Shown in pieces: positions 16,374 through 25,791 of a stretch of 64,000 bases of DNA. The position numbers were made by a program, and so were the translations under genes. Position 1 is the stretch's first letter, and each line of letters begins with the position of its first letter. The stretch lies in contig JAJEEV010000014.1 in NCBI GenBank assembly GCA_022820805.1, positions 62,001 through 126,000 on the forward strand. The letters are read 5' to 3'. Source of the DNA: Acidimicrobiia bacterium (GTDB lineage: Bacteria; Actinomycetota; Acidimicrobiia; Acidimicrobiales; Aldehydirespiratoraceae). A model generated the notes under the pieces. It did not search any database and was not told the DNA's origin. It was given only the letters and a program-made list of their open reading frames with translations.

Positions 16374-17547
16374 TGGGCTCTCGCGGAAGGCCGAGGACTC
16401 GCTCGGCCAGCAGGTTGCGCATGATCTCGTCGGTTCCTCCGGCGATCGACAGCCCCGGCGTCGAGCATTGCACCGTGGACCACGAGGCCGCCAAGGCGTC
16501 AGCAGCGTCCCAGGCCACCGCCTCGGACCCGAGAATCTCCAATGCCAGCGAGGCCGACGCCTGGGACACCTGCGTGCCGCTGAGCTTCGCCAGGGATCCC
16601 TCCGGGCCGGGCTGCACACCGGCGAGCAGCGCCTCGGTGACCCGCTTGCCGAGCAGTGCCGTGATGCGCTCGCGGATCATCAGCTGCGAGATCCGGTCGG
16701 CGATAGCCGGATCGTCGATGCGGCCCCGACGGCGGGCCTCCGCAGCCAGCACTGTGGCAGGGTGCCCGTAGCCGGCTGGGTTGCTGGTGCCGATCGAGAC
16801 ACGCTCATTCATCAGCGTCGTTATGGCCGTGCGCCATCCCTGGCCCACCTCCCCGAGCGCGGCATCGGGACCCAGGAGACAATCGTCGAAGAACACCTCG
16901 TTGAACCTCGACACACCGCTCATCTGTCTCAGGGGACGGATCTCGATGCCGGGCAGGGACATGTCCACTATGAGCATCGTCATCCCGGCATGGCGCGAGC
17001 TGGCGGGATCGGACCGGGCCAGCAGCATGCCGAACGCGGCGTTGTGCGCTCCCGAAGTCCACACCTTCTGCCCGTTCACGACCCAGCCACCGGTGTCCTG
17101 CTCGGCGCGGCAGCACACTGCGGCCAGGTCGGACCCCGCCCCGGGCTCGGAGAAGAGCTGGCACCAGATCTCGTCGCCGCGCAACAGCGGCGGCAGGTGG
17201 CGGCTCCGCTGCTCCTCGGTGCCGTGGGCCAGAACGGTGGGGGCGCACATCCCGACGCCGATGATGAACATGTCGAGTGGCAGCGCGTAGCCGGCGGCCT
17301 CCTCGTTGAAGATGACCTGGTGCCGGTTGCTCAACCCCTGGCCGCCGTATAGCTGGGGCCACGAGATGGCGCCGAGACCGGCGTCGAACAGCAGGCTCAG
17401 GCACCGTCGGGCCCGGGCGACGCGCACCTCGTCGGGGGCGTCGTCGGGCGGTGGCCGGCCGTGCTCGTCTCGCATCCACCCTTCTGTGGGGCCGTGACGG
17501 GCCAGGAACGACCGCACTCTCTGGCGGAAGTCGTCGTCGGAGGACAT
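16336..17547 (-). CDS. Acyl-CoA dehydrogenase (full-length type)
   Basis: 403 residues with the complete ACAD fold. Visible are the N-terminal helical domain, CQLFSEPGAGSDLA (flavin and substrate contact), VNGQKVWTSGAHNA, and the C-terminal IAGGTDEIMRNLLAERVLGLPRE. FAD-dependent alpha,beta-desaturation of an acyl-CoA is expected. The tail after GLPRE (about 11 residues, ending ASESVP) partly derives from repeat copy B. It sits in an operon with an SDR, a hydratase and four more dehydrogenases. Confidence 0.9.
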   Translation of the reverse strand: MSSDDDFRQRVRSFLARHGPTEGWMRDEHGRPPPDDAPDEVRVARARRCLSLLFDAGLGAISWPQLYGGQGLSNRHQVIFNEEAAGYALPLDMFIIGVGMCAPTVLAHGTEEQRSRHLPPLLRGDEIWCQLFSEPGAGSDLAAVCCRAEQDTGGWVVNGQKVWTSGAHNAAFGMLLARSDPASSRHAGMTMLIVDMSLPGIEIRPLRQMSGVSRFNEVFFDDCLLGPDAALGEVGQGWRTAITTLMNERVSIGTSNPAGYGHPATVLAAEARRRGRIDDPAIADRISQLMIRERITALLGKRVTEALLAGVQPGPEGSLAKLSGTQVSQASASLALEILGSEAVAWDAADALAASWSTVQCSTPGLSIAGGTDEIMRNLLAERVLGLPREPKRPSNDASESVP

Positions 17548-17568
17548 CGCTTACCGGCGGGGCATCGC

Positions 17569-18381
17569 CTACAGGCGGCTGCTGAATCCGCCGTTGACGC
17601 CGAGCGTCTGGCCCGTGATCCAGCCGGCCTCCTCGGTGGCCAGGAACCGGATCATGCCGAAGAGGTCGGTGGCCGTTCCCATCCGCTTGACGGCGGTGCC
17701 GTCGATCATCTTCTGGATCCCCTTGGGCGGGACCTGCGTGCGGGTGGCCTCGTTGTCGATCGGGCCGGGTGCCACCGCGTTGACGGTGATGCCGCTCGGG
17801 CCCAGCTCGGTCGCCAGCGCGAAGGTCAGCTGGTTGAGGCCCAGCTTGCTGACGCCGTAGACCCCGGCGGGCATGTAGGCCCCCATGGAGGAGATGTTGA
17901 TGATCCGTCCCCAGCCGGCCTCTCGCATCGGGCCCACCACCGCCTGAGTGCAGAGCAGCGGGCCCCGCAGGTTGACGGCCATGACCAGGTCCCAGTAGTC
18001 GGGCGAGGTGTCCACAGCCGGCGCGGGCTCCAGGTCGCCCCAGATCCCGGCGTTGTTGATCAGCACATCGATCCGGCCGAAGCTTTCTAGCGCGGCGGCG
18101 GCCATGGCCTCGGTCTGGGCGGGGTCGGTGACATCCGTCGCGACCGCGGCCACCCGGGCGTCCGCCACATCGGCCGAGATTGCCTCGGCGGCGCCGGTGA
18201 CGGACGACCCGTCCAGGTCGGCCAGCACCACCGCGGCGCCCTCCGCTGCGAACATGCGGGCGTAGTCGCGGCCCAGGCCCCGCGCCGCGCCGGTCACGAT
18301 CACGACGCGGTCCGCGACCGAGCCGCCCGGCGCGCCGGGCAGGCCTTCTTCGATTCCGGGGTCAGCTGACGGGTCGGTCAC
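17569..18381 (-). CDS. Short-chain dehydrogenase/reductase, classical
   Basis: 270 residues. TGAARGLGRDYA, NNAGIWG, the catalytic Ser in ISSMGAY and the YGVSK Tyr/Lys pair are all present, followed by NAVAPGPI and a GQTLGVNGG end. This is a FabG/hydroxyacyl-CoA-dehydrogenase-like oxidoreductase and could carry out the third step of the beta-oxidation-like cycle, since no FadB-type dehydrogenase is present in the operon. GTG start at 18381, preceded by GAGG. Confidence 0.9.
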   Translation of the reverse strand: MTDPSADPGIEEGLPGAPGGSVADRVVIVTGAARGLGRDYARMFAAEGAAVVLADLDGSSVTGAAEAISADVADARVAAVATDVTDPAQTEAMAAAALESFGRIDVLINNAGIWGDLEPAPAVDTSPDYWDLVMAVNLRGPLLCTQAVVGPMREAGWGRIINISSMGAYMPAGVYGVSKLGLNQLTFALATELGPSGITVNAVAPGPIDNEATRTQVPPKGIQKMIDGTAVKRMGTATDLFGMIRFLATEEAGWITGQTLGVNGGFSSRL

Positions 18382-18407
18382 CGCTCAGGCCTCCTCGTGT
18401 CCAGTTT

Positions 18408-19532
18408 CTATCCCCGGATGGGCATGCCGAGACCGCGGCCCGCGATGAGTCCCCGCATGATCTCGGAGGTGCCGCCGCCGATGGTCTCGCTGATGGACTG
18501 GCGCCAGAGGTACTCGATCTGCGAGCCCACCACCACCGAGTCCGGGACCCCGAGGTCGCCGGCCAGGCGGGAGACCTCCTGGGCGACCTCGCTGCCGGCC
18601 AGCTTGTTGGCGGCCGCCTCCACCGCGGCGTCGCGGCCGTCCTGCACCGCCTCGCACATGGCCAGAGCCAACGCCTCCACCTCGGCCACCCGCACAGCCA
18701 GGTCGCTCAGCCGGTGCCGGACCACCGGGTCGCCGGTCAGGTTCCGGGCCGACAGCCAGCCGACGAGGTCGTCGAAGTCGCGGCGGACGCGGGACGGCTG
18801 GAACTGCACGTGACGCTCGGTGGCCAGCGACTCTCCGATCAGTTGCCATCCGCCGTTCTCGTCGCCGATCCGGTTCTCCACGGGCACCTCCACCTCGTCG
18901 AAGAAGATCTCGTTGAAGCGCTCCCCGCTGAGGGCGGTGAGCGGCGAGACGGTGATCCCGGGAGACCGGCGGTCGACGATCAGGATGGTCAGGCCCCGGC
19001 CCCGGCTCTCCTGGGTGCCGGTCCGGCACAGCATCCACAGGTAGTCGGCCCGATGGCCGCCCGAGGTCCAGCGCTTCTCGCCGGTCACCAGGTAGGTCTG
19101 GTCGCGGCGCACGGCCCGGGTGCGCAGGCCGGCCAGGTCGGATCCGGCCTCGGGCTCGGAGTATCCCAGCGAGAAGAAGATCTCCCCGCTTCGCAGTCCG
19201 GGCAGGAAGCGCTGCTTCTGCTCGTCGGTGCCGGCCCGGATGATGGTCTTCGCCACGATCCCGGAGCCCAGCGGCGGCCGGGCGGCGCGGCTGCGGGCCA
19301 TCTCGTCCCAGAGCACGAACTCGAACAGCGGGTGCCTGCCCTCGCCGCCCACCTCTGTGGGCCAGGCCAGGGCCAGCCAGTTGCGTTCACCGAGGGCCAG
19401 GTACAGGCGCCGGGTGGCGACGTCGTAGTCGCCCTCGTGGTGGAAGAAGGCACCGATGTCCCCGAAGTCCTCGAGGAAGGCTCGCACCTGGTGGCGGAAC
19501 GCCCTCAGCTCCGGGCCGAGGTCGAAATTCAT
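18408..19532 (-). CDS. Acyl-CoA dehydrogenase (full-length type)
   Basis: 374 residues. LGYSEPEAGSDLAGLRTRA, VTGEKRWTSGGHRADYLW and ETIGGGTSEIMRGLIAGRGLG identify a catalytically complete ACAD. ATG 19532. It is closest in layout to the FadE-type dehydrogenases found in actinobacterial sterol and branched-chain degradation operons. It is separated by 26-28 bp from the SDR and hydratase genes on either side. Confidence 0.9.
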   Translation of the reverse strand: MNFDLGPELRAFRHQVRAFLEDFGDIGAFFHHEGDYDVATRRLYLALGERNWLALAWPTEVGGEGRHPLFEFVLWDEMARSRAARPPLGSGIVAKTIIRAGTDEQKQRFLPGLRSGEIFFSLGYSEPEAGSDLAGLRTRAVRRDQTYLVTGEKRWTSGGHRADYLWMLCRTGTQESRGRGLTILIVDRRSPGITVSPLTALSGERFNEIFFDEVEVPVENRIGDENGGWQLIGESLATERHVQFQPSRVRRDFDDLVGWLSARNLTGDPVVRHRLSDLAVRVAEVEALALAMCEAVQDGRDAAVEAAANKLAGSEVAQEVSRLAGDLGVPDSVVVGSQIEYLWRQSISETIGGGTSEIMRGLIAGRGLGMPIRG

Positions 19533-19560
19533 GAGCCTGCCGGACCGCTGGCCGTTGGGG

Positions 19561-20385
19561 CTATTCGGATTCGTCTTCCTCTCCCGTGTACCACACCGGG
19601 GCTCGCTTCTCCATGAAGGCCTTGGGCCCCTCCTTGATGTCGGGGTGGTCCCAGTGCATCCGCAGCAGCGCCCAGCCGTACTCGAGGCTGTCTCGGTATC
19701 CCATCTCGATGGAGCTCCAGATGGCCTGCTGGGACAGCGACACCGCAGCGGGCGAGTTGGCGCAGATCTGCTGGGCGATCTCCTCGGCGACGCTCATCAG
19801 CTCGTCGGGCTCGGCCAGCTCGTCCACCATCCCGAGCTGGTAGGCCCGCTCGGCCGACATCCGGTAGGACTTCCCGCACAGCGTCATTCGCAGGGCCGAA
19901 CCGAGGGGCAGGCGCTTGGCCAGGCCGATGTTCTCCACCGCGCCGACCATGCCGACGTTGACGTGCGTGTCCAGGAACGTCGCCTTGTTCGAGGACACTA
20001 CGATGTCGGCGTCGACGACGAAGTGGAGCCCGGCGGAGGCCACTGTGCCGTTGACCGCGCAGATGACCGGCTTCCACACCCGGTTCTGGCGCGGTGACCA
20101 GAACACCTCGTCGGTCAGCGGGCCCTTGCCCGCCTTGACTTTGCCCCGGGCGGCCACCGCCCCCATGTCGGCTCCGGTGCAGAAGTGACGGCTCCCGGCC
20201 GCGGTCACGATGGCGCACCGGATCCAGGGGTCCTCGCGCACCTCGGCCCAGATCGCCCTGACCGGTTCGATCATGGAGCCGTGGAGCGCGTTGCCCCTCT
20301 CGGGCCGGTTGATGGTGATGTGGGCCACGTGGTCGCGCCGCTCGTAGATGAGGCCCTCGAGCGGCTGGGTCAGGTCGACGGTCAT
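19561..20385 (-). CDS. Enoyl-CoA hydratase/isomerase family protein
   Basis: 274 residues of the crotonase superfamily. Landmarks are ITINRPERGNALHGSM, HFCTGADMGA (oxyanion loop) and VICAVNGTVASAGLHFV. The first canonical catalytic Glu position reads as His (LDTHVNVGMVG) while a Glu follows in GAVENIGLAKRLP, so classical hydration is uncertain and an isomerase or hydrolase variant is possible. A 20-residue insertion (RGKVKAGKGPLTDEVFW) follows the oxyanion loop. Operon position supports a role in the acyl-CoA cycle. Confidence 0.82.
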   Translation of the reverse strand: MTVDLTQPLEGLIYERRDHVAHITINRPERGNALHGSMIEPVRAIWAEVREDPWIRCAIVTAAGSRHFCTGADMGAVAARGKVKAGKGPLTDEVFWSPRQNRVWKPVICAVNGTVASAGLHFVVDADIVVSSNKATFLDTHVNVGMVGAVENIGLAKRLPLGSALRMTLCGKSYRMSAERAYQLGMVDELAEPDELMSVAEEIAQQICANSPAAVSLSQQAIWSSIEMGYRDSLEYGWALLRMHWDHPDIKEGPKAFMEKRAPVWYTGEEDESE

Positions 20386-20416
20386 TGCCGGTCTCCTCTC
20401 GTTGTCGGATGGTTGT

Positions 20417-21349
20417 TCAGATTCCGAGGCTCTCCAGAACGCGGGAGCGGGCCGACGCGACCGGGATGGGCTGGAGCGACAGCTGGCGGATCCGCAGGCT
20501 CACATGGGCCACCGGGCCCTCGATGGTGAAGCCGATGGCGCCGAAGGTCTGGTGAGCCTGGTAGGCGGAGGCGGTGGCCGAGGCCGTCGCCGACAGCCGG
20601 GCCCGGGCGGCCGCGGCAGGCGCATCCGGGTCGCGGTTGTCGAGGGCGCAGGCCGCGGCCCGGGCCATGATCCGCGACGCGGCCACCGACACCGAGCACG
20701 AAGCCAGGGGGTGGGAGATGGCCTGGAAGGTGGCGATCGGCCGGTTGAACTGGACTCTGTCGGTGGCGTACTGGCTGGCGATCTCGACGAGATGCTGAGC
20801 GGCTCCGGCCAGGTAGGCCGCAGTCGCGGTCTGCCCTAGTGCGACGGCTGCGGTCGCGTCGCCGAGCGGCCGCAGCCTCTCCAGCTCGACGCGCCCCCAG
20901 GGCTCGCCCGCGGTGGTGTCGACCGGCTCCGGGGCGCCGGCGGGCCGGCTGAGCCAGGCCTCTGAGGAGTCGATCTCGACGAACACGCCGGCTCTCGTGG
21001 CCCAGGGCATGAGCGGTGGCTGGCCGACGCTGGCTAGTTGGCGCCCCTCTGAGACCGGTTCCATCTCGGCCGGGTCGAGCAGCGCACCGGCAACGAAGGT
21101 GCCTACCAGAGGTCCCGGCGCGCCGTGGGTTCCGAGCTGCTCCATGGATGCGGCGATCTCCAGTGCGCCGCCCCCTCCGGCGGCCGTGCCCAGCCCGAGC
21201 ACGCCGAGCTCCGCGAGCCCGCGCCAGTACTGCTCAGGCAGTGGATCGGTGCCGGTGAAGCCCGCCCCGGCACCGCAACGACGGCACAGGCCGTCGACCG
21301 ACCGGGCGAGTTCGGACTGCTCGGCGCTGTAGGAGAGGTCGAGGCTCAT
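20417..21349 (-). CDS. Acyl-CoA dehydrogenase, short subunit
   Basis: 310 residues, about 70 shorter than a standard ACAD. The C-terminal helical domain (DRVQFNRPIATFQAISHPLA, HQTFGAIGFTIE) is retained but the terminal GTxEI-type segment is missing. Its ATG shares one base with the stop of the next upstream subunit (TGATG). Short ACADs encoded side by side form alpha2beta2 heterotetramers in actinobacterial cholesterol side-chain degradation (ChsE1/ChsE2 type). By analogy this is one chain of such a complex; which chain carries the base cannot be decided by eye. Confidence 0.85.
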   Translation of the reverse strand: MSLDLSYSAEQSELARSVDGLCRRCGAGAGFTGTDPLPEQYWRGLAELGVLGLGTAAGGGGALEIAASMEQLGTHGAPGPLVGTFVAGALLDPAEMEPVSEGRQLASVGQPPLMPWATRAGVFVEIDSSEAWLSRPAGAPEPVDTTAGEPWGRVELERLRPLGDATAAVALGQTATAAYLAGAAQHLVEIASQYATDRVQFNRPIATFQAISHPLASCSVSVAASRIMARAAACALDNRDPDAPAAAARARLSATASATASAYQAHQTFGAIGFTIEGPVAHVSLRIRQLSLQPIPVASARSRVLESLGI

Positions 21350-22266
21350 CAGATGCCCCAGTGCTCGCGGGCGCAGGCGGCCGCCGGCCGTCCGAGGCTC
21401 CCGGCCTCGCTGCGCAGCGCCAGCAGTCTCAGGGTGGCGAGGTGCAGGTCGTACTCCCTGGTGAATCCCATGGCCCCGTGATACTGGTGGGTCCGCCTGA
21501 AGATCAGCTTGGAGGCTTCGGACGCCTGGGCGAGCGCCGCGGCTGCGGTGCCGGCGGAGCCTGTGAAGGCTGCCTCCAGGGCGAGCCAGCGGGCCCCCTC
21601 GACCGCGACCGCGCACTCGGCTAGGCCGTGCTGGACCGCTTGGAACGAGCCGATCGCCCGGTCGAACTGGCGCCGGTCGCTCACGTGCTGGACCGTGATG
21701 TCGAGGGCGAACTGCATAGCCCCCACCATCTCGGTGGCGACCGCGACCCGCGCCCAGGAACGGACCTCGGACACGGGAGCGTCATGGATCACGCCGCCTG
21801 CGGGCAGTCCGTTCAAGTCCCCGACCGGCCAGCCCAGCCGGGAGCGGATCCTGGCGGCGCCGCGGTCGGGCCGCACCAGCCGCACATGGTCGTCGCCGAT
21901 CACGACCAGGGTGTCGGCGTCGGCCGCGAAGCGGGCCGGCCCCGAGTGACCCTCAGGCACCACCGCGACGGGACCGTCGACGTCGACTCCCAGGGTCGGC
22001 ACCACCAGCAGCCGCCATCCGGCGGCCGACGACGCCAGCGAGCCCGCGATCGCCTCCAGGACCAGGGCCGCGTCCAGCCGGCAAATGCTGCCGGGCTCGG
22101 CGATGTCCAGGAATCCCGCTTCGGCGAGCCGCTTGTCGAGGTCGTGGTCGTAGCCGGGCTCGTCGCCGCCGAGGCCGTGCAGCCGGGCGGGACCGGCGTG
22201 GCGTGACAGCAGCGTCCCCACCGCATCGAGCACTGCTTCCTGGTGGGCGTTGAGCGTGAAATCCAT
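21349..22266 (-). CDS. Acyl-CoA dehydrogenase, short subunit
   Basis: 305 residues. It has the short layout with DRRQFDRAIGSFQAVQHGLAE and HQYHGAMGFTREYDLHL near the end. ATG 22266 lies two bases after the stop of the upstream dehydrogenase, and its own stop overlaps the next start, so all three chains are translationally linked. The region between the N-terminal helices and the flavin-contact helices is reduced. Likely partner of the 310-residue and/or 380-residue chain in a heteromeric dehydrogenase. Confidence 0.85.
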   Translation of the reverse strand: MDFTLNAHQEAVLDAVGTLLSRHAGPARLHGLGGDEPGYDHDLDKRLAEAGFLDIAEPGSICRLDAALVLEAIAGSLASSAAGWRLLVVPTLGVDVDGPVAVVPEGHSGPARFAADADTLVVIGDDHVRLVRPDRGAARIRSRLGWPVGDLNGLPAGGVIHDAPVSEVRSWARVAVATEMVGAMQFALDITVQHVSDRRQFDRAIGSFQAVQHGLAECAVAVEGARWLALEAAFTGSAGTAAAALAQASEASKLIFRRTHQYHGAMGFTREYDLHLATLRLLALRSEAGSLGRPAAACAREHWGI

Positions 22267-22268
22267 GG

Positions 22269-23411
22269 TCAGCCCTTGGGCAGGCGCAGGTGGCGGCGCG
22301 ACACGAGGTTGAGCTGCACCTCGTAGGTGCCGGCGGCCACGCCCGCGGCCAGCGACTTGCGCATCTGGAGGTCGGAGTCCGATCCGTACCGCATGATCTC
22401 GTTGCCCTCGATGGCCGCGCACGCGTCGGCCACCAGCCTCTCGGCTTGAACCATCGCCACCCGGGCCACGTTGGCGTGCGGCGACGGGGGCAGGTCGCGG
22501 GCCCGCTCGTCGATGACCCGGTAGCACAGCACGCGGGCCGCCTCGCAGGCGGTCTTGGCCAGCCCCACAGCCTCGACGGCCATCGGGTCGATGGACCGTC
22601 CCTGCTCCAGGGCACCCCTCACGGTCTCGTCCAGCACGAGCGCGGCGCGGGCCCAGCGGGGCGCCCCGACCCGTTCGAACGACAGCGCTTCGCGCACCAC
22701 GTTCCATCCCTCGTTCTCGGGTCCGAGCCGGTTGGCGACCGGGATCCTCACATCGGTGAGGAACAGCTCGGTGAAGGAGTGCTCGCCGACCATGCCGGGG
22801 ATGGGACGCACGACCAGGCCGGGTGAGTCCATGGCCATGAGCAGCACGGAGATGCCGCGGTGGCGCTCGGCCCGGGGGTCGGTCCGCACCAGCAGGTAGC
22901 AGTGATCGGCGATGTCGCCGTACGAGGTCCAGATCTTCGACCCGTTGACGACATAGTCGTCGCCGTCGCGCACGGCCCGGGTCTGCAGCGACGCCAGGTC
23001 GGTCCCAGCCTCAGGCTCGGAGAATCCCTGGCACCAGATCACGTCACCGGCCGCGATCGGCGGCAGGTACCGCTGGCATTGCTCGACCGTGCCGTGGGCC
23101 ATTATCGACGGGCCGATCCAGTTGACGTTCATGTACTGGGGGCCGCGAGGCTCGCCCCGGGACCACAACTCCTCGCCCAGCACGGCCAGCATCCAGGGCG
23201 TGGCCCCCGTGCCGCCCCATTCGGTGGGCCAGTGAGGTGTCAGCCATCCCTTCTCGGCGAGCAGTCCGGCGAAGCGCCGGGAGTACTCGGCGTTGTCGGC
23301 CGAGCCCAGCACCGCGGTGGCGCCCTCCCATCGCCCCGGCAGTTCCTCCGCGAGGAAGGCCTGGAGCTCCGACCGGTAGGACAAGTCCTCCTCGGCCCAG
23401 TCGAACTCCAT
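22269..23411 (-). CDS. Acyl-CoA dehydrogenase, long subunit; first gene of operon
   Basis: 380 residues with CQGFSEPEAGTDLASLQTRA, VNGSKIWTSYGDIAD and a C-terminal MRKSLAAGVAAGTYEVQLNLV segment replacing the usual GGTxEI. ATG 23411 with GGGGGAC upstream. It is the first gene after a GTATAC-type site (core 23446-23453), so the operon from here to 14517 (eight genes) probably starts here. It resembles the large chain of heteromeric FadE complexes. Confidence 0.88.
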   Translation of the reverse strand: MEFDWAEEDLSYRSELQAFLAEELPGRWEGATAVLGSADNAEYSRRFAGLLAEKGWLTPHWPTEWGGTGATPWMLAVLGEELWSRGEPRGPQYMNVNWIGPSIMAHGTVEQCQRYLPPIAAGDVIWCQGFSEPEAGTDLASLQTRAVRDGDDYVVNGSKIWTSYGDIADHCYLLVRTDPRAERHRGISVLLMAMDSPGLVVRPIPGMVGEHSFTELFLTDVRIPVANRLGPENEGWNVVREALSFERVGAPRWARAALVLDETVRGALEQGRSIDPMAVEAVGLAKTACEAARVLCYRVIDERARDLPPSPHANVARVAMVQAERLVADACAAIEGNEIMRYGSDSDLQMRKSLAAGVAAGTYEVQLNLVSRRHLRLPKG

Positions 23412-23445
23412 TGACGTCCCCCAGAATCGGCGCTCCAGCCGTTTT

Positions 23446-23453
23446 AGTGTACT
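23446..23453 (-). promoter_or_regulatory. GTATAC-type operator-like site 4
   Basis: On the minus strand the site reads GCGATTCAGTACACTAAAAC. It lies 34 bp upstream of the first acyl-CoA dehydrogenase start and downstream of the CoA-transferase stop, so it marks a separate transcription start for the eight-gene operon. Confidence 0.55.
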
Positions 23454-23496
23454 GAATCGCCGGTGATGCCGCCTCCGGGCGGACCGGACTCCGGCT

Positions 23497-25791
23497 CTAC
23501 CAGCCGTGCTGGTCCGCCAGCACACCCTCCGAGATCACACCCTGGTCTCGTATGCGGCCGATCTCGGCTTCGCCGTAGCCGAGTTCGGTGAGGATCTCGT
23601 TGTTGTGCTGCCCCATCGTGGGCGACGCAGTGCGGTTCCAGTCGTGCGGGCCGGCACTGAACCGGGCCGGCCACGAGATGTAGGTGTGGCGGCCGCACAG
23701 CGGATGGTCGAGCTGCTCGAAGAACTCCCGGTGGCGCAACTGCGGGCTGTCGACGACCTCGTGGGCCCACTGGACGCGGGCCGCGGGCACACCGTGGGTC
23801 AGCAACGTCTCCGCGGCTTCCTCAGCCGGGTGGGCCGCACACCACCGCTCGAGATCGTCCAGGTCGCTGCCTCCGGAGACCGCGAGGGCAGCTCGCAGGG
23901 TCTGCTGGTCGGGCAGGCTGACTGCGATCCACTCGTCGTCACCCGGGCCGCGGAAGACCTGCTGCTGCATCAGCGGCGACGAGTTTCCCATCGAGCGCTG
24001 CAGGTTCCCGAACGCCGAGTACTCCACGACCTGTTCTGCGGCCACCGCCAGGCCGGCACCGACCATGGGCGCCTCCACCACCTGCCCGGCGCCGCTGCGG
24101 GCCCGTTCGGCCAGCGCGACCAGGGCTGCGATCGCTCCGTGCACACCGGCCAGCGGGTCGCACATGCCGTTGGGAATGAGCGGGGCCTCGCCCTCGTAAC
24201 CGGTCAGGAAGGCGAGACCGCAGGACTGCTCGATGGTCTGGGCGAACCCCACCCGGTCCCGCCACGGTCCTTGCAGCCCGAACGCCGGCATGCGCACGAT
24301 CACGATGCCGGGATTGGCGCCCAGTACCGCCTCCGGCCCCAATCCGAGCTGCTCCACCACCCGGGGGCTGAAGTTCTCGAACATCACGTCGCAGGTGCCC
24401 AGCAGTCGCAGTGCGGCGCGGTGCCCTTCCGGGGCCGACAGATCGATGCACAGACCACGCTTGTTGGTGTTGGCGCCGCAGAACAACGGCGACCACTCCC
24501 ACCACTGCGGCTCGCTCATGGCGCGGATCGTGTTCATCCGGATGCCGTCGGGGCGCTTGGGGCCCTCGAGGTGGATGACGTCAGCGCCGAGCCCGGCGAG
24601 GATGGCGCCCGCCATCGGCCCTGCCCAGAAGCCCGTGAAGTCCGCCACCCTCACGCCCTCGAGGGGAAGCTCCCCTCCAGCCGCGCCAGAGTGCGCCTGG
24701 CGGGGCCGCGGCTCCCAGCCGACATGCTCCACGCCGGTGAGGTTCTGGGCCGGCGCGGGCGCATCGATCGGCTCGCGGCCGAAGCGGTACGGGCGCCGGG
24801 GCTGCAGGAAGCCGCCCGGATGGCGTACGAACCACTGCTCGGCCGCGAAGTGGTCGATGCCCGTCACGGTCTCGCCCGAGCCGATGGGCGCGACCGGGAT
24901 CCTCATCAGCGACGCGGTCTCGACGATCTCGTCGGTGGTGCGCTGCCGGGTCCACTCGCGGATGGGTCCCTGTAGCTGTCCGGCGCGCAGCCTGCGCTCG
25001 ACCGCGATGAACAGGGACTCGTCCTGCTGCCACTCAGGCCGGCCGATCAGCGCGCAGAAGTCGAGCCACTGCTGACCGGTGATGACGAAGAACCCGACCC
25101 ACCCGTCCTTGGTGGGCTCTATGCCGGGAACCGGCACGCCGCGGCTGCTCTGGAACGGCCGGTCTGCCATCGAGGCGAACGTCACCGGGTACATGCCGTG
25201 CTCGAGATGGGTGGTCTCCAGCATCGAGACGTCGATCAGCTCGCCGACACCGGTTCTGCGTGTGCGGTCGAGCACTCCCAGCAGGCTGACGGCCGCGACC
25301 GAGCCTGCGAACCAGTAGCTGGGCTCCCCTCCGACCATCAGGGGGGCCTGACCGGGAGCGCCCCGCGGTGCCATGCCGCCGGAAGCTGCCTGGAGCGTGA
25401 GGTCCGAGGCCGGCCGCGACGACCACGGACCCTCCGTCCCGAACGGTGAGACGACCACCGCGCGGAGATGGCCGAAGCGCTGGTGGAGTGACTCCCACGT
25501 GTCGTCGAGACGGTCGGTGACGACGACGTCGGCAAGCTCGAAGAGGGCGGCCAGGCCGTCGTCCGGAACGCTCAGACCGCGCTTGGAGCAGTGCAGGTAC
25601 TCGAACAGCGGGCCTGAGCGTCCGCTCAGGTCGGCGCCGGTGGCACTGCGCCGGCGAAGCTCATGGCCGCCCGCCGGCTCGACGAACACCACGTCGGCGC
25701 CGGCGTCGGCCAGGATCCTGGTGCAGTACGCCACCTCGATCCCGCCGTCGAGTTGAAGGACGCGGAGATCGGTGAGCGGTGCTGCGACCAT
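23497..25791 (-). CDS. Double-domain CaiB/BaiF CoA-transferase
   Basis: 764 residues, about twice the family length. Two family III domains lie in tandem: residues 1 to about 360 (LRVLQLDGGIEVAYCTRILADAG..., KRGLSVPDDG) and about 375-764 (VRVADFTGFWAGPMAGAILAGLG, NKRGLCIDLSAPEG, FENFSPRVVEQLGLG). The second half keeps the catalytic Asp in NGMCDPLAGVHGAIA (about residue 543). The matching position in the first half, GEPSYWFAGSVAAV (about residue 158), has Tyr, so that half is probably non-catalytic. Family III enzymes are interlocked dimers, so the fusion could tie the two chains of one dimer together. ATG 25791, with no strong ribosome site. It lies upstream of the dehydrogenase operon, with site 4 between them. 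Confidence 0.88.
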   Translation of the reverse strand: MVAAPLTDLRVLQLDGGIEVAYCTRILADAGADVVFVEPAGGHELRRRSATGADLSGRSGPLFEYLHCSKRGLSVPDDGLAALFELADVVVTDRLDDTWESLHQRFGHLRAVVVSPFGTEGPWSSRPASDLTLQAASGGMAPRGAPGQAPLMVGGEPSYWFAGSVAAVSLLGVLDRTRRTGVGELIDVSMLETTHLEHGMYPVTFASMADRPFQSSRGVPVPGIEPTKDGWVGFFVITGQQWLDFCALIGRPEWQQDESLFIAVERRLRAGQLQGPIREWTRQRTTDEIVETASLMRIPVAPIGSGETVTGIDHFAAEQWFVRHPGGFLQPRRPYRFGREPIDAPAPAQNLTGVEHVGWEPRPRQAHSGAAGGELPLEGVRVADFTGFWAGPMAGAILAGLGADVIHLEGPKRPDGIRMNTIRAMSEPQWWEWSPLFCGANTNKRGLCIDLSAPEGHRAALRLLGTCDVMFENFSPRVVEQLGLGPEAVLGANPGIVIVRMPAFGLQGPWRDRVGFAQTIEQSCGLAFLTGYEGEAPLIPNGMCDPLAGVHGAIAALVALAERARSGAGQVVEAPMVGAGLAVAAEQVVEYSAFGNLQRSMGNSSPLMQQQVFRGPGDDEWIAVSLPDQQTLRAALAVSGGSDLDDLERWCAAHPAEEAAETLLTHGVPAARVQWAHEVVDSPQLRHREFFEQLDHPLCGRHTYISWPARFSAGPHDWNRTASPTMGQHNNEILTELGYGEAEIGRIRDQGVISEGVLADQHGW

